The notes under the pieces: model-generated
Databases searched by the model: none
Told to the model about the DNA's origin: nothing
Seen by the model: only the letters and a program-made list of their open reading frames with translations
Shown: in pieces, positions 54,262-64,000 of the stretch
Layout of the letters: every line of letters begins with the position of its first letter
How positions within the stretch are numbered: position 1 is the stretch's first letter
DNA from: Gracilariopsis chorda
Lineage: Eukaryota > Rhodophyta > Florideophyceae > Gracilariales > Gracilariaceae
DNA length: 64,000 nucleotides
NCBI GenBank assembly: GCA_003194525.1
Contig: NBIV01000065.1
Span: 222,247 to 286,246, forward strand
Direction: 5' to 3'
Position numbers and translations under genes: made by a program

Positions 54262-57200
54262 ATGGATTCATTCGGTGGCATCAAGATTGAAAAGTTGGGC
54301 GGAGATAACTTCCATGTATGGAAGCAAAAGGTTGAGTTGCTGCTTGCACTCAAGGACCTCGATGACCATCTTGAATCAACCAGGCCTACGGACGATGACG
54401 AGTTTTTAGCATGGAAGAAGAAAGACGCCAAGGCCAGGGCTGTTATTGGTCTCAGCATCAGTGATGAGCATTTGGACCATGTGAGGTATACCGAGAATGC
54501 TGTGGAAATGTGGAAAGCCATTTGCGATGTTTTCCAGCCTAAAACGCTGCTCAACCGAATCAATGCAAGACGTGCCTTCTACACAGCCAAGATGCGAGAT
54601 GATGAGAAAATGTTACACTTCATCAATCGTGTTTGTCATCTTGCATCGGATCTGAAGAGCATGGACGTAGTCGTTGAGGAAGAAGAAATCGCTATGGCAA
54701 TCCTATGTGGGCTACCAGACCGCTTCAAACACCTCATTGTCGCTATTGACACCACGATTGGTGATCGTAAACTCGATTTAGAATTTGTGAAGAGTCGTTT
54801 GCTGCAAGAAGAACAGCGAATGAACGATCGTGCCAAGGAGGAGTCCGGAAGTGACACGGCTTTGGTCGGTGCGCAGTCACGAAAGAAGTCCATGGTGTGC
54901 TATTACTGTGGTAAGAAGGGGCATATCCAGAGAAACTGTTCCAAGAGACAACGTGACGAAGCTACCAAAGAGCAGAGTGCTGCCGCAGACCCAGCTGTGC
55001 AGACCGATCTCGGCAACGAGAAACGAGGATGTGACAGTGACTCTGACTTTGTTTGTCTCATTGCGACAGGTTCTGTGGAAGAAAGTATCAGTGACTGGAT
55101 CATTGACTCTGGTGCCGCCGCCCATATGACGTATGACGAGTCCATGTTTGACAGTTATAGCAAAAGAGAGTCTGCCGGTGTGAGTATCGGCAATGACTCG
55201 AAGCTGGAGTCTCTTGGTCATGGCAGTGTCCACCTCGATCTCGCTGTTGAAGGGCGTAAGAGCAAGTGCTGGTTGGGTGTAGTAGTGCAAGTACCGAATT
55301 TAAGGTATCATCTGCTGTCAGTATCTGCGATGTGTGACCTGGGTGCGCGAGTGGTGTTTGACAAAACCAAAGTATGTGTATACAAAGGCAACACCATGAT
55401 CGCCCAGGGCCGTCGCACCAAAGGACTGTACTACCTATGTACCACGATTGAAGTACCAAAAGACATGGACAACGCACTTGTGACTGACCTGTCACTATGG
55501 CATGCTCGAATGGCTCATGTGAATGTGGATGGTATCAAACATATGGCTCGTAACGGTGTTGTGTCAGGGCTGACTGTGGACTTGAATCAATCGATGGATG
55601 TGAGTGACTCTTTTGTACTGGGAAAATCTACACGTGCTCCAACTCACAAGCAAGGGGGGAAACGGGCTTTGCACCCATTGGAACTAGTGCATTCGGACAT
55701 TTGTGGTCCAATCCAAGTAGGTTCCTTAAGAGGTTCCCGCTACTTCGTCACATTCATCGATGATCACTCCCGTTTTTGCTTCTTGTACATGCTCACGACC
55801 AAGGATGAGGTGTTCCACGTGTTCGTGAAGTGGCTCAAGATGGTTCAAAATCAGAGTGACCGACATGTGAAAACCATCACCGCACGTGAGTCTGTGCTAC
55901 ATGCGTTACGCACAGACAATGCTTGTGAATATGTGTCAAAGAAGTTTTCACAAGAGCTTGAACGTCACGGTATTGAACATCAGCGAACGGTGCCTTACAA
56001 TCCACATCAGAATGGTCTGGCCGAACGGTTCAACCGAACACTCATGGACTTGGTGAGATCGATGCTGCATCACAAGAAACTGCCAAAGAGCTTCTGGGCT
56101 GAAGCATTGAACGTTGCAGTGTATGTGCGCAATCGAGTCACGTGCAAGGCCCTTCCGAGTAACGTGACACCACTCGAGATGTGGAGAGGATATGAACCTG
56201 ACTTGAGCAATCTGCGTGTGTTCGGTAGCCGGTGCTGGTACAAAGTGGTGGACCACAAGCTGAAGAAGCTGGAGCAACGTGCCGTGAAGGCGATCTTTAT
56301 TGGGTACACAACTGGATCGAACGGTTATAAACTGTGGGATGCGCAAAAGAAGAAGGTGGTTGTGTCGAGAGATGTGAGGTTTGACGAATGTAGTGGTTCA
56401 GATCAAGGTACTGACCACGTTGATGATGACGACTATGCTGAGATCGACATCTCGGACAAGCCGAAATCAAACATCACCTCCTCCTCTACTACACCCACCG
56501 ATGCTGCCCAAGTTGAACCCGCTGCACCAGATACTCCACCAGAAGAAGCTTCAGGCAGTGGCCACGATGAGCCCACAGCTGAGACAGAAGTTGAGCCAGA
56601 CGTACCAGATCCACCATCACTTCGGAGATCCACTCGTGAGCGTAGAGCGCCTACCTCGTGGTGGCGCGGCACTGCCCTACTCACTGCCAGTGATGACGTC
56701 CCATCCTCATACTCCGATGCGGTGTCACGCTCTGATTCAAAAGCGTGGACCAAGGCCATGAACAATGAGTACGAGTCTATGATGGAGCATGACACATGGG
56801 AGTTAGTGCCAAGGCCAGCTGACAGCAACGTGATATCATCCAAGTGGGTATTTGTGCAAAAATATGAGGCTGGCGACAACGATGAACCGACAGTGAGGTA
56901 CAAGGATCGTGTGGTGGCTCGAGGGTTTCTGCAGATCGGAGGTGTAGACGTCTCCGAGACGTATGCACCAGTGGTCAAATTCACATCCATTAGAATGATT
57001 CTGTCCATTGTAGCAGTGCAGGACTATCATCTGCACCAGATGGATGTGAAGACTGCATTCTTGAATGGCGACCTGGAAGAGACTGTGTACATGGAGCAGC
57101 CAGACGGATTCATCACACCTGGGAACAAGGACTTGGTATGCCTTCTCAAGAAAGCCATCTATGGGCTTCGACAGGCATCAAGGCAGTGGTTTGCAAAGAT

Positions 57201-58287
57201 GTACTTGTTCCTCGTTGTTTGGATGGGTCTGAAGCCAAACGTTGCAGACGAGTGCGTCTACACCGGAGAGGTACTGGGAGCGCTTGTGATCATTGCTCTT
57301 TATGTGGACGACTTGCTCATTGCAAGTCCAAGTATGGAGACAATGAATCGCGTAAAGCGTGAACTGTCAAAACGTTTTCAGATGAAGGATCTCAGTGAAG
57401 CGCGCATGGTACTTGGGTTCGAGATCCATCGTGATCGATCCAAAAGACAGCTGTACCTGACACAGTCTGCATACACTCGTAAGGTCTTAGAACGTTTTGG
57501 CATGTTGCAGTGCAAACCAATGGACACTCCCATGGACTCCAGTGCTGACCTCACTAAGGTAGAAGAGCCTCTGACGAACATCCCGTATCGCCAGGTGATC
57601 GGTTGTCTGATGTATCTCTCTGTTGGCACTCGACCGGACATCTCGTTTGCAGTTTCCAAGCTAGCCAAGTATGTCGAGAAACCTGGAGAGACTCATTGGA
57701 AAGCGGTCAAGCATGTTCTTTGTTACCTCAATGGCACTCGCTCCCTCGGACTTACTTATGGCACCACGACTGATACTCAGCTGTATGGATACGTAGACTC
57801 TGACTGGGCAGGTGATACATCCAACCGCAAGTCCACCAGTGGGTATGTGTTCATGATGTGCGGTGCTCCTGTGTCTTGGAGCTCGCGCCAACAGGAAGTA
57901 GTTGCATTGTCTAGCGCTGAGGCTGAGTATGTGAGTCTGTGCAGTGGGACGAAGGAAGCGATCTGGCTGAGACGACTGTGGAGTTGCATTGGCAACGCAA
58001 GTGGACTACACGTGGATGAGTCAGTGACGCTAATGGTTGAGCCCACAACTGTGTACGTGGACAACCAAGGTTGCATCGACCTTGCTCGAAATGGAGTTGT
58101 GAACAAGCGTACTAAGCACATTGATATTCGCTTTCACTTCACCAGAGAGGCTCTACGCGACAAAGCCGTCCAGTTGCAGTACTGTTCCACGGAAGACATG
58201 GTTGCCGATATGCTGACGAAAGCGCTCGGTCGAGTTAAGCTGGCAAGGTTCCGCGGTGACTGTGGCTTGCTCCCCTTAGACCTTTGA
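54262..58287 (+). CDS. gag-pol: copia B Gag-Pol polyprotein (intact)
   Basis: 1341 codons with no interruption. Gag (UBN2 type, GGDNFHVWKQKVELLLALKD) is followed by zinc knuckle CYYCGKKGHIQRNC (213-226). Aspartic protease has Asp 282 (WIIDSGAAAHMT). The GAG-pre-integrase segment has LWHARMAHVN. Integrase residues are Asp 479 (HSDICGP), Asp 552 (RTDNACEY) and Glu 588 (NGLAERFNR), giving the canonical D-35-E. RT has VKTAFLNGDLEETVYMEQP and YVDD at 1014-1017. RNase H has Asp 1179 (GYVDSDWAGD) and SSAEAEY. One odd residue: YKDRVVARG, where the inverted copy and relatives read YKAR. Start at the ATG (MDSFGGIKIEKLGG) after a GU-rich tract. The only element in the window whose coding frame is complete. 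Confidence 0.95.
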   Translation: MDSFGGIKIEKLGGDNFHVWKQKVELLLALKDLDDHLESTRPTDDDEFLAWKKKDAKARAVIGLSISDEHLDHVRYTENAVEMWKAICDVFQPKTLLNRINARRAFYTAKMRDDEKMLHFINRVCHLASDLKSMDVVVEEEEIAMAILCGLPDRFKHLIVAIDTTIGDRKLDLEFVKSRLLQEEQRMNDRAKEESGSDTALVGAQSRKKSMVCYYCGKKGHIQRNCSKRQRDEATKEQSAAADPAVQTDLGNEKRGCDSDSDFVCLIATGSVEESISDWIIDSGAAAHMTYDESMFDSYSKRESAGVSIGNDSKLESLGHGSVHLDLAVEGRKSKCWLGVVVQVPNLRYHLLSVSAMCDLGARVVFDKTKVCVYKGNTMIAQGRRTKGLYYLCTTIEVPKDMDNALVTDLSLWHARMAHVNVDGIKHMARNGVVSGLTVDLNQSMDVSDSFVLGKSTRAPTHKQGGKRALHPLELVHSDICGPIQVGSLRGSRYFVTFIDDHSRFCFLYMLTTKDEVFHVFVKWLKMVQNQSDRHVKTITARESVLHALRTDNACEYVSKKFSQELERHGIEHQRTVPYNPHQNGLAERFNRTLMDLVRSMLHHKKLPKSFWAEALNVAVYVRNRVTCKALPSNVTPLEMWRGYEPDLSNLRVFGSRCWYKVVDHKLKKLEQRAVKAIFIGYTTGSNGYKLWDAQKKKVVVSRDVRFDECSGSDQGTDHVDDDDYAEIDISDKPKSNITSSSTTPTDAAQVEPAAPDTPPEEASGSGHDEPTAETEVEPDVPDPPSLRRSTRERRAPTSWWRGTALLTASDDVPSSYSDAVSRSDSKAWTKAMNNEYESMMEHDTWELVPRPADSNVISSKWVFVQKYEAGDNDEPTVRYKDRVVARGFLQIGGVDVSETYAPVVKFTSIRMILSIVAVQDYHLHQMDVKTAFLNGDLEETVYMEQPDGFITPGNKDLVCLLKKAIYGLRQASRQWFAKMYLFLVVWMGLKPNVADECVYTGEVLGALVIIALYVDDLLIASPSMETMNRVKRELSKRFQMKDLSEARMVLGFEIHRDRSKRQLYLTQSAYTRKVLERFGMLQCKPMDTPMDSSADLTKVEEPLTNIPYRQVIGCLMYLSVGTRPDISFAVSKLAKYVEKPGETHWKAVKHVLCYLNGTRSLGLTYGTTTDTQLYGYVDSDWAGDTSNRKSTSGYVFMMCGAPVSWSSRQQEVVALSSAEAEYVSLCSGTKEAIWLRRLWSCIGNASGLHVDESVTLMVEPTTVYVDNQGCIDLARNGVVNKRTKHIDIRFHFTREALRDKAVQLQYCSTEDMVADMLTKALGRVKLARFRGDCGLLPLDL

Positions 58288-58295
58288 AGTCAGTG

Positions 58296-58307
58296 ACAGA
58301 GGGGGGG
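58296..58307 (+). other. copia B polypurine tract
   Basis: ACAGAGGGGGGG lies directly before LTR2. Primes plus-strand DNA synthesis in LTR elements. Confidence 0.8.
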
Positions 58308-59086
58308 TGTTGGCAGTAGTACCTGTGCTGTCACTGAAAACCAAATGTTCCGGGGAGCATGGGCTGTTTTAGAGGGTACCTCTGCAAAAGCGCATATGCG
58401 CGTGTGCGCGAACCCAACGTGAAACTGGCTTCTGATTGGCTACTGCAAATGTACATATGCAACGTGGTGCGTACAAGTGGTATGGCATAACTGGATCGGT
58501 TGGACACACCCACGTGTCCAGCTACTACAGTGGTCACAGTGTACGTTGTGTGCAGGGGATACTGATGAAGTGGTTGACACCTGGTACAAGTGGTACAGCA
58601 GTGGTTGGTACAATGGTAAGGTGCGCATGCACTGTCAACAGGTTTACACATGCACGGGTATATTGATGACGTGGGTGTTGTGTGCATCGCCACATGATGA
58701 CATGGCACTAACACCACAGGTTACGTGCCGACTTACCGTAACGTGTTGACTTACCGTGATGTGTTGGCATGTGCTGGCGTGTGTTGGAGTCGTGAATTTG
58801 TGCCTTGTCATGGTCATGTGTATGCACGTAACTATTACAGAACGTTGGTGCGTTGGTGTGCGTTGGTGTAATGAGGTTGTGCTGAGCTGGCTATGTCATG
58901 TTAGATGATGATTGGTAGTATTGAGTGTCCCTGCTTAGTGGTTTAGGTTTTACTTGTACTTGGTGTTCCCGCGCAATTCGAGTTTAGAGTGGTATATAAG
59001 ATGTGCCTGAAGGACCTCCAAGTAAATCCAAGCCAGAGCTGGCGAACTTCCCTTCCATCCCCTCAACTTCCGTTCAACTTTCAACA
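58308..59086 (+). repeat. copia B LTR2
   Basis: 779 bp. It contains the perfect 12-bp palindrome GCGCATATGCGC (58386-58397 region) and shares its variants with LTR4 and LTR5. Confidence 0.95.
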
Positions 59087-59147
59087 AGGTTCCGCGGTGA
59101 CTGTGGCTTGCTCCCCTTAGACCTTTGAAGTCAGTGACAGAGGGGGG
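59087..59147 (+). repeat. 61-bp duplicate of the B pol 3' end between two LTRs
   Basis: Matches 58246-58307 (AGGTTCCGCGG ... GAGGGGGG) but begins right after LTR2, with no primer site. Best read as what remains of a second internal region after a deletion between GGTT sequences. Confidence 0.9.
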
Positions 59148-59918
59148 TGTTGGCAGTAGTACCTGTGCTGTCACTGAAAACCAAATGTTCCGGGAGCATG
59201 GGCTGTTTTAGAGGGTACCTCTGCAAAAGCACATATGCGCGTGTGCACGAACCCAACGTGAAACTGGCTTCTGATTGGCTACTGCAGATGTACATATGCA
59301 ACGTGGTGCGTACAAGTGGTATGGCATAACTGGATCGGTTGGACACACCCACGTGTCCAGCTACTACAGTGGTCACAGTATACGTTGTGTGCAGGGGATA
59401 CTGGTGAAGTGGTGGACACCTGGTACAAGTGGTACAGCAGTGGTTGGTACAATGGTAAGGTGCGCATGCACTGTCAACAGGTTTACACATGCACGGGTAT
59501 ATTGATGACGTGGGTGTTGTGTGCATTGCCACATGATGACATGGCACTAACACCACAGGTTACGTGCCGACTTACCGTGACGTGTTGACTTACCGTGATG
59601 TGTTGGCATGTGCTGGCGTGTGTTGGAGTCGTGAATTTGTGCCTTGTCATGGTCATGTGTATGCACGTAACTATTACGGAACGTTGGTGCGTTGGTGTGC
59701 GTTGATGTAATGAGGTTGTGCTGAGCTGGCTATGTCATGTTAGATGATGATTGGTAGTATTGAGTGTCCCTGCTTAGTGGTTTAGGTTTTACTTGTAGTT
59801 GGTGTTCCCGCGCAATTCGAGTTTAGAGTGGTATATAAGATGTGCCTGAAGGACCTCCAAGTAAATCCAAGCTAGAGCTGGCGAACTTCCCTTCCATCCC
59901 CTCAACTTCCTTTCAACA
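59148..59918 (+). repeat. copia B LTR3
   Basis: About 771 bp; the 3' end is short by about 8 bases (..TTTCAACA, then A-family sequence). Variants ally it with LTR1. Confidence 0.9.
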
Positions 59919-60034
59919 TTCCCAGAACGCTTTGGCTTCTCAACTGCGTTCACCCTCAGCTGGTCCAAGATTGCTTGTGGCAGATGGTTGTCAGGGTTGT
60001 CTGGATTCACGTGACATCGGTCTTGGGTATGTCC
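59919..60034 (+). repeat. 116-bp A-family spacer at the palindrome centre
   Basis: Nearly identical to 51702-51817, the part of A encoding GHTQDRCHVNPD..DQLRVNAVEKPKRSG on the minus strand. It separates the two inverted B arms. Confidence 0.95.
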
Positions 60035-60813
60035 TGTTGAAAGTTGAAAGGAAGTTGAGGGGATGGAAGGGAAGTTCGCCAGCTCTGGCTTGGATTTACT
60101 TGGAGGTCCTTCAGGCACATCTTATATACCACTCTAAACTCGAATTGCGCGGGAACACCAAGTACAAGTAAAACCTAAACCACTAAGCAGGGACACTCAA
60201 TACTACCAATCATCATCTAACATGACATAGCCAGCTCAGCACAACCTCATTACATCAACGCACACCAACGCACCAACGTTCTGTAATAGTTACGTGCATA
60301 CACATGACCATGACAAGGCACAAATTCACGACTCCAACACACGCCAGCACATGCCAACACATCACGGTAAGTCAACACGTCACGGTAAGTCGGCACGTAA
60401 CCTGTGGTGTTAGTGCCATGTCATCATGTGGCAATGCACACAACACCCACGTCATCAATATACCCGTGCATGTGTAAACCTGTTGACAGTGCATGCGCAC
60501 CTTACCATTGTACCAACCACTGCTGTACCACTTGTACCAGGTGTCAACCACTTCATCAGTATCCCCTGCACACAACGTATACTGTGACCACTGTAGTAGC
60601 TGGACACGTGGGTGTGTCCAACCGATCCAGTTATGCCATACCACTTGTACGCACCACGTTGCATATGTACATTTGCAGTAGCCAATCAGAAGCCAGTTTC
60701 ACGTTGGGTTCGCGCACACGCGCATATGCGCTTTTGCAGAGGTACCCTCTAAAACAGCCCATGCTCCCCGGAACATTTGGTTTTCAGTGACAGCACAGGT
60801 ACTACTGCCAACA
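60035..60813 (-). repeat. copia B LTR4 (inverted)
   Basis: 779 bp, the reverse complement of LTR2/LTR3-type sequence, followed by the same 61-bp internal fragment in inverted order (60814-60874). Confidence 0.95.
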
Positions 60814-60874
60814 CCCCCCCTCTGTCACTGACTTCAAAGGTCTAAGGGAGCAAGCCACAGTCACCGCGGAACCT

Positions 60875-61653
60875 TGTTGAAAGTTGAACGGAAGTTGAGG
60901 GGATGGAAGGGAAGTTCGCCAGCTCTGGCTTGGATTTACTTGGAGGTCCTTCAGGCACATCTTATATACCACTCTAAACTCGAATTGCGCGGGAACACCA
61001 ACTACAAGTAAAACCTAAACCACTAAGCAGGGACACTCAATACTACCAATCATCATCTAACATGACATAGCCAGCTCAGCACAACCTCATTACACCAACG
61101 CACACCAACGCACCAACGTTCTGTAATAGTTACGTGCATACACATGACCATGACAAGGCACAAATTCACGACTCCAACACACGCCAGCACATGCCAACAC
61201 ATCACGGTAAGTCAACACGTTACGGTAAGTCGGCACGTAACCTGTGGTGTTAGTGCCATGTCATCATGTGGCGATGCACACAACACCCACGTCATCAATA
61301 TACCCGTGCATGTGTAAACCTGTTGACAGTGCATGCGCACCTTACCATTGTACCAACCACTGCTGTACCACTTGTACCAGGTGTCAACCACTTCATCAGT
61401 ATCCCCTGCACACAACGTACACTGTGACCACTGTAGTAGCTGGACACGTGGGTGTGTCCAACCGATCCAGTTATGCCATACCACTTGTACGCACCACGTT
61501 GCATATGTACATTTGCAGTAGCCAATCAGAAGCCAGTTTCACGTTGGGTTCGCGCACACGCGCATATGCGCTTTTGCAGAGGTACCCTCTAAAACAGCCC
61601 ATGCTCCCCGGAACATTTGGTTTTCAGTGACAGCACAGGTACTACTGCCAACA
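60875..61653 (-). repeat. copia B LTR5 (inverted)
   Basis: 779 bp, the 3' LTR of the inverted B' element. It shares with LTR2 the variants that distinguish it from LTR1 and LTR3. Confidence 0.95.
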
Positions 61654-61672
61654 CCCCCCTCTGTCACTGACT

Positions 61673-64000
61673 TCAAAGGTCTAAGGGGAGCAAGCCACAG
61701 TCACCGCGGAACCTTGCCAGCTTAACTCGACCGAGCGCTTTCGTCAGCATATCGGCAACCATGTCTTCCGTGGAACAGTACTGCAACTGGACGGCTTTGT
61801 CGCGTAGAGCCTCTCTGGTGAAGTGAAAGCGAATATCAATGTGCTTAGTACGCTTGTTCACAACTCCATTTCGAGCAAGGTCGATGCAACCTTGGTTGTC
61901 CACGTACACAGTTGTGGGCTCAACCATTAGCGTCACTGACTCATCCACGTGTAGTCCACTTGCGTTGCCAATGCAACTCCACAGTCGTCTCAGCCAGATC
62001 GCTTCCTTCGTCCCACTGCACAGACTCACATACTCAGCCTCAGCGCTAGACAATGCAACTACTTCCTGTTGGCGCGAGCTCCAAGACACAGGAGCACCGC
62101 ACATCATGAACACATACCCACTGGTGGACTTGCGGTTGGATGTATCACCTGCCCAGTCAGAGTCTACGTATCCATACAGCTGAGTATCAGTCGTGGTGCC
62201 ATAAGTAAGTCCGAGGGAGCGAGTGCCATTGAGGTAACGCAGAACATGCTTGACCGCTTTCCAATGAGTCTCTCCAGGTTTCTCGACATACTTGGCTAGC
62301 TTGGACACTGCAAACGAGATGTCCGGTCGAGTGCCAACAGAGAGATACATCAGACAACCGATCACCTGGCGATACGGGATGTTCGTCAGAGGCTCTTCTA
62401 CCTAGTGAGGTCAGCACCAGAGTCCATGGGAGTGTCCATTGGTTTGCACTGCAACATGCCAAAACGTTCTAAGACCTTACGCGTGTATGCAGACTGTGTC
62501 AGGTACAGCTGTCTTTTGGATCGATCACGATGGATCTCGAACCCAAGTAACATGCGCGCTTCACTGAGATCCTTCATCTGAAAACGTTTTGACAGTTCAC
62601 GCTTTACGCGATTCATTGTCTCCATACTTGGACTCGCAATGAGCAAGTCGTCCACATAAAGAGCAATGATCACAAGCGCTCCCAGTACCTCTCCGGTGTA
62701 AACGCACTCGTCTGCGACGTTTGGCTTCAGACCCATCCAACCAACGAGGAACAAGTACATCTTTGCAAACCACTGCCTTGATGCCTGTCGTAGCCCATAG
62801 ATGGCTTTCTTGAGAAGGCATACCAAGTCCTCGTTCCCAGGTCTGATGAATCCGTCCGGCTGCTCCATGTACACAGTCTCTTCCAGGTCGCCATTCAAGA
62901 ATGCAGTCTTCACATCCATCTGGTGCAGATGATAGTTCTGCATTGCTACAATGGACAGAATCATTCTAATGGATGTGAATTTGACCACTGGTGCATACGT
63001 CTCGGAGAAGTCTACACCTTCGAGCTGCAGAAACCCTCGAGCCACCACACGAGCCTTGTACCTCACTGTCGGTTCATCGTTGTCGCCAGCCTCATATTTT
63101 TGCACAAATACCCACTTGGATGATATCACGTTGCTGTCAGCTGGCCTTGGCACTAACTCCCATGTGTCATGCTCCATCAGAGACTCGTACTCACTGTTCA
63201 TGGCCTTGGTCCACGCTTTTGAATCAGGACGTGACACCGCATCGGAGTATGAGGATGGGACGTCATCATTGGCAGTGAGGAGGGCAGTGCCGCGCCACCA
63301 CGAGGTAGGCGCTCTACGCTCACGAGTGGATCTCCGAAGTGGTGGTGGATCTGGTACGTCTGGCTCAACTTCTGTCTCAGCTGTGGGCTCATCGTGGCCA
63401 CTGCCTGAAGCTTCTTCTGGTGGAGTATCTGGTGCAGCGGGTTCAACTTGGCCATCGGTGGGTGTAGTAGAGGTGGGTGATGTTTGATTTCGGCTTGTCC
63501 GAGATGTCGATCTCAGCATAGTCGTAATCATCAACGTGGTCAGTACCTTGATCTGAACCACTACATTCGTCAAACCTCACATCTCTCGACACAACCACCT
63601 TCTTCTTTTGCGCATCCCACAGTTTATAACCGTTCGATCCAGTTGTGTACCCAATAAAGATCGCCTCCACGGCACGTTGCTCCAGCTTCTTCAGCTTGTG
63701 GTCCACCACTTTGTACCAGCACCGGCTACCGAACACACGCAGATTGCTCAAGTCAGGTTCATATCCACTCCACATCTCGAGTGGTGTCACGTCACTCGGA
63801 AGGGCCTTGCAGGTGACTCGATTGCGCACATACACTGCAACGTTCAATGCTTCAGCCCAGAAGCTCTTTGGCAGTTTCTTGTGATGCAGCATCGATCTCA
63901 CCAAGTCCATGAGTGTTTCGGTTGAACCGTTCGGCCAGACCATTCTGATGTGGATTGTAAGGCACCGTTCGCTGATGTTCAATACCGTGACGTTCAAGCT
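61673..64000 (-). pseudogene. pol: copia B' pol (inverted copy, partial)
   Basis: Aligns with B from the integrase second catalytic region to RNase H. Breaks: an extra A near 63919 (CCGAAACACTC against CCGAACACTC), an indel near 63470 in the linker (SPTSTTPTDGQ), and a missing A near 62398 (ACTAGGTAG against ACTAAGGTAG). Otherwise only scattered differences, some of which look more ancestral than B (YKARVVARGFLQLEGVDFSE). YVDD is intact. The upstream half lies beyond the window. Confidence 0.9.

Larger units (their letters stand above)
55953..64000. repeat. large inverted repeat of copia B
   Basis: The left arm (about 55953-59918) and right arm (60035-64000, continuing outside) are reverse complements over about 3.97 kb, with a 116-bp centre. 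Both arms carry the same LTR-61 bp-LTR arrangement. Point and indel differences between the arms show they are not a trivial duplication of one read. Confidence 0.9.

Noticed and set aside
54877-55495. Minus-strand frames within copia B gag-pol and on the strand opposite G2 pol
   Set aside because: Shadows of the real frames; no start context, no motifs, not kept between copies.
58331-58717. 128-codon minus-strand frame recurring in all five copia B LTRs, on alternating strands
   Set aside because: Recurrence follows from LTR duplication; the frame runs through the promoter region and changes reflect LTR variants, not protein constraint.
55953-64000. Treating the copia B palindrome as an assembly artefact
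   Set aside because: Arms differ by substitutions and several indels, and the centre contains a distinct 116-bp A fragment; a copied read would give identical arms. Still listed for long-read checking.

Overview
The window is eukaryotic and consists almost entirely of transposable elements. There is no bacterial gene organisation, CRISPR array, rRNA or tRNA gene. It holds three families of Ty3/gypsy-type LTR retrotransposon (called G1, G2 and G3 here), two related Ty1/copia families (A and B), a pogo-like DNA transposon, a PIF/Harbinger transposase remnant, and a roughly 9 kb island (about 29-38 kb) with decayed host-like genes. The lineage cannot be fixed from sequence alone. Chromodomain gypsy elements, copia elements primed by an internal initiator-tRNA segment, and mostly unspliced low-copy genes would suit a red alga, an oomycete or another repeat-rich protist or alga. 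This is a guess, not a call.

Layout. 1-134 is the end of a G1-like LTR. 258-1029 is an unrecognised broken gene. 1325-4370 is a pogo-like transposon with a TA target duplication. 5561-12306 is a complete G1 element (GTAAC duplication, 1066 bp LTRs, one gag-pol frame with five in-frame stops). 12449-28960 is a G3 element (TTCAC duplication, 356 bp LTRs). G3 is split in its RNase H region by a complete G2 element, 15078-24842 (CCTTG duplication, 827 bp LTRs). 29-37.7 kb holds the gene island: an aminoglycoside-phosphotransferase-like pseudogene, an orphan gene with one frame break, a HEAT-like helical-repeat pseudogene converging on it, and a Harbinger transposase. That transposase is cut at its first catalytic motif by a second, 5'-truncated G2 copy (37738-46291). 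From 46291 a chain of copia elements follows: an A-family gag fragment, one LTR shared with a second A-family pol (48384-52263), then family B. B has an intact 1341-residue polyprotein (54262-58287) and is followed by an inverted second copy reaching the window end.

Most notable. (1) A 5'-untranslated module of several hundred bases is shared, in collinear blocks, by the gypsy element G1 (inside its LTR) and both copia families (in their leaders), always upstream of gag. It may be an IRES or another RNA signal moved between superfamilies. (2) The G2 family, coding and non-coding, is saturated with short perfect hairpins, with at least one paired change between copies. (3) G2 carries an accessory gene on the strand opposite gag-pol; one copy lost it by a microhomology deletion. 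(4) G3 has an extra reading frame upstream of gag encoding two U1/JAZ-type zinc fingers, and another reading frame after pol. (5) The B elements form an inverted repeat with arms of at least 3.9 kb around 116 bp of A-family sequence.

Decay differs between elements. G1, G3 and pogo carry in-frame stops with no frameshift seen in their coding frames; G2 and inverted B carry mainly frameshifts. Only B (54262-58287) looks capable of encoding a full set of retrotransposon proteins.
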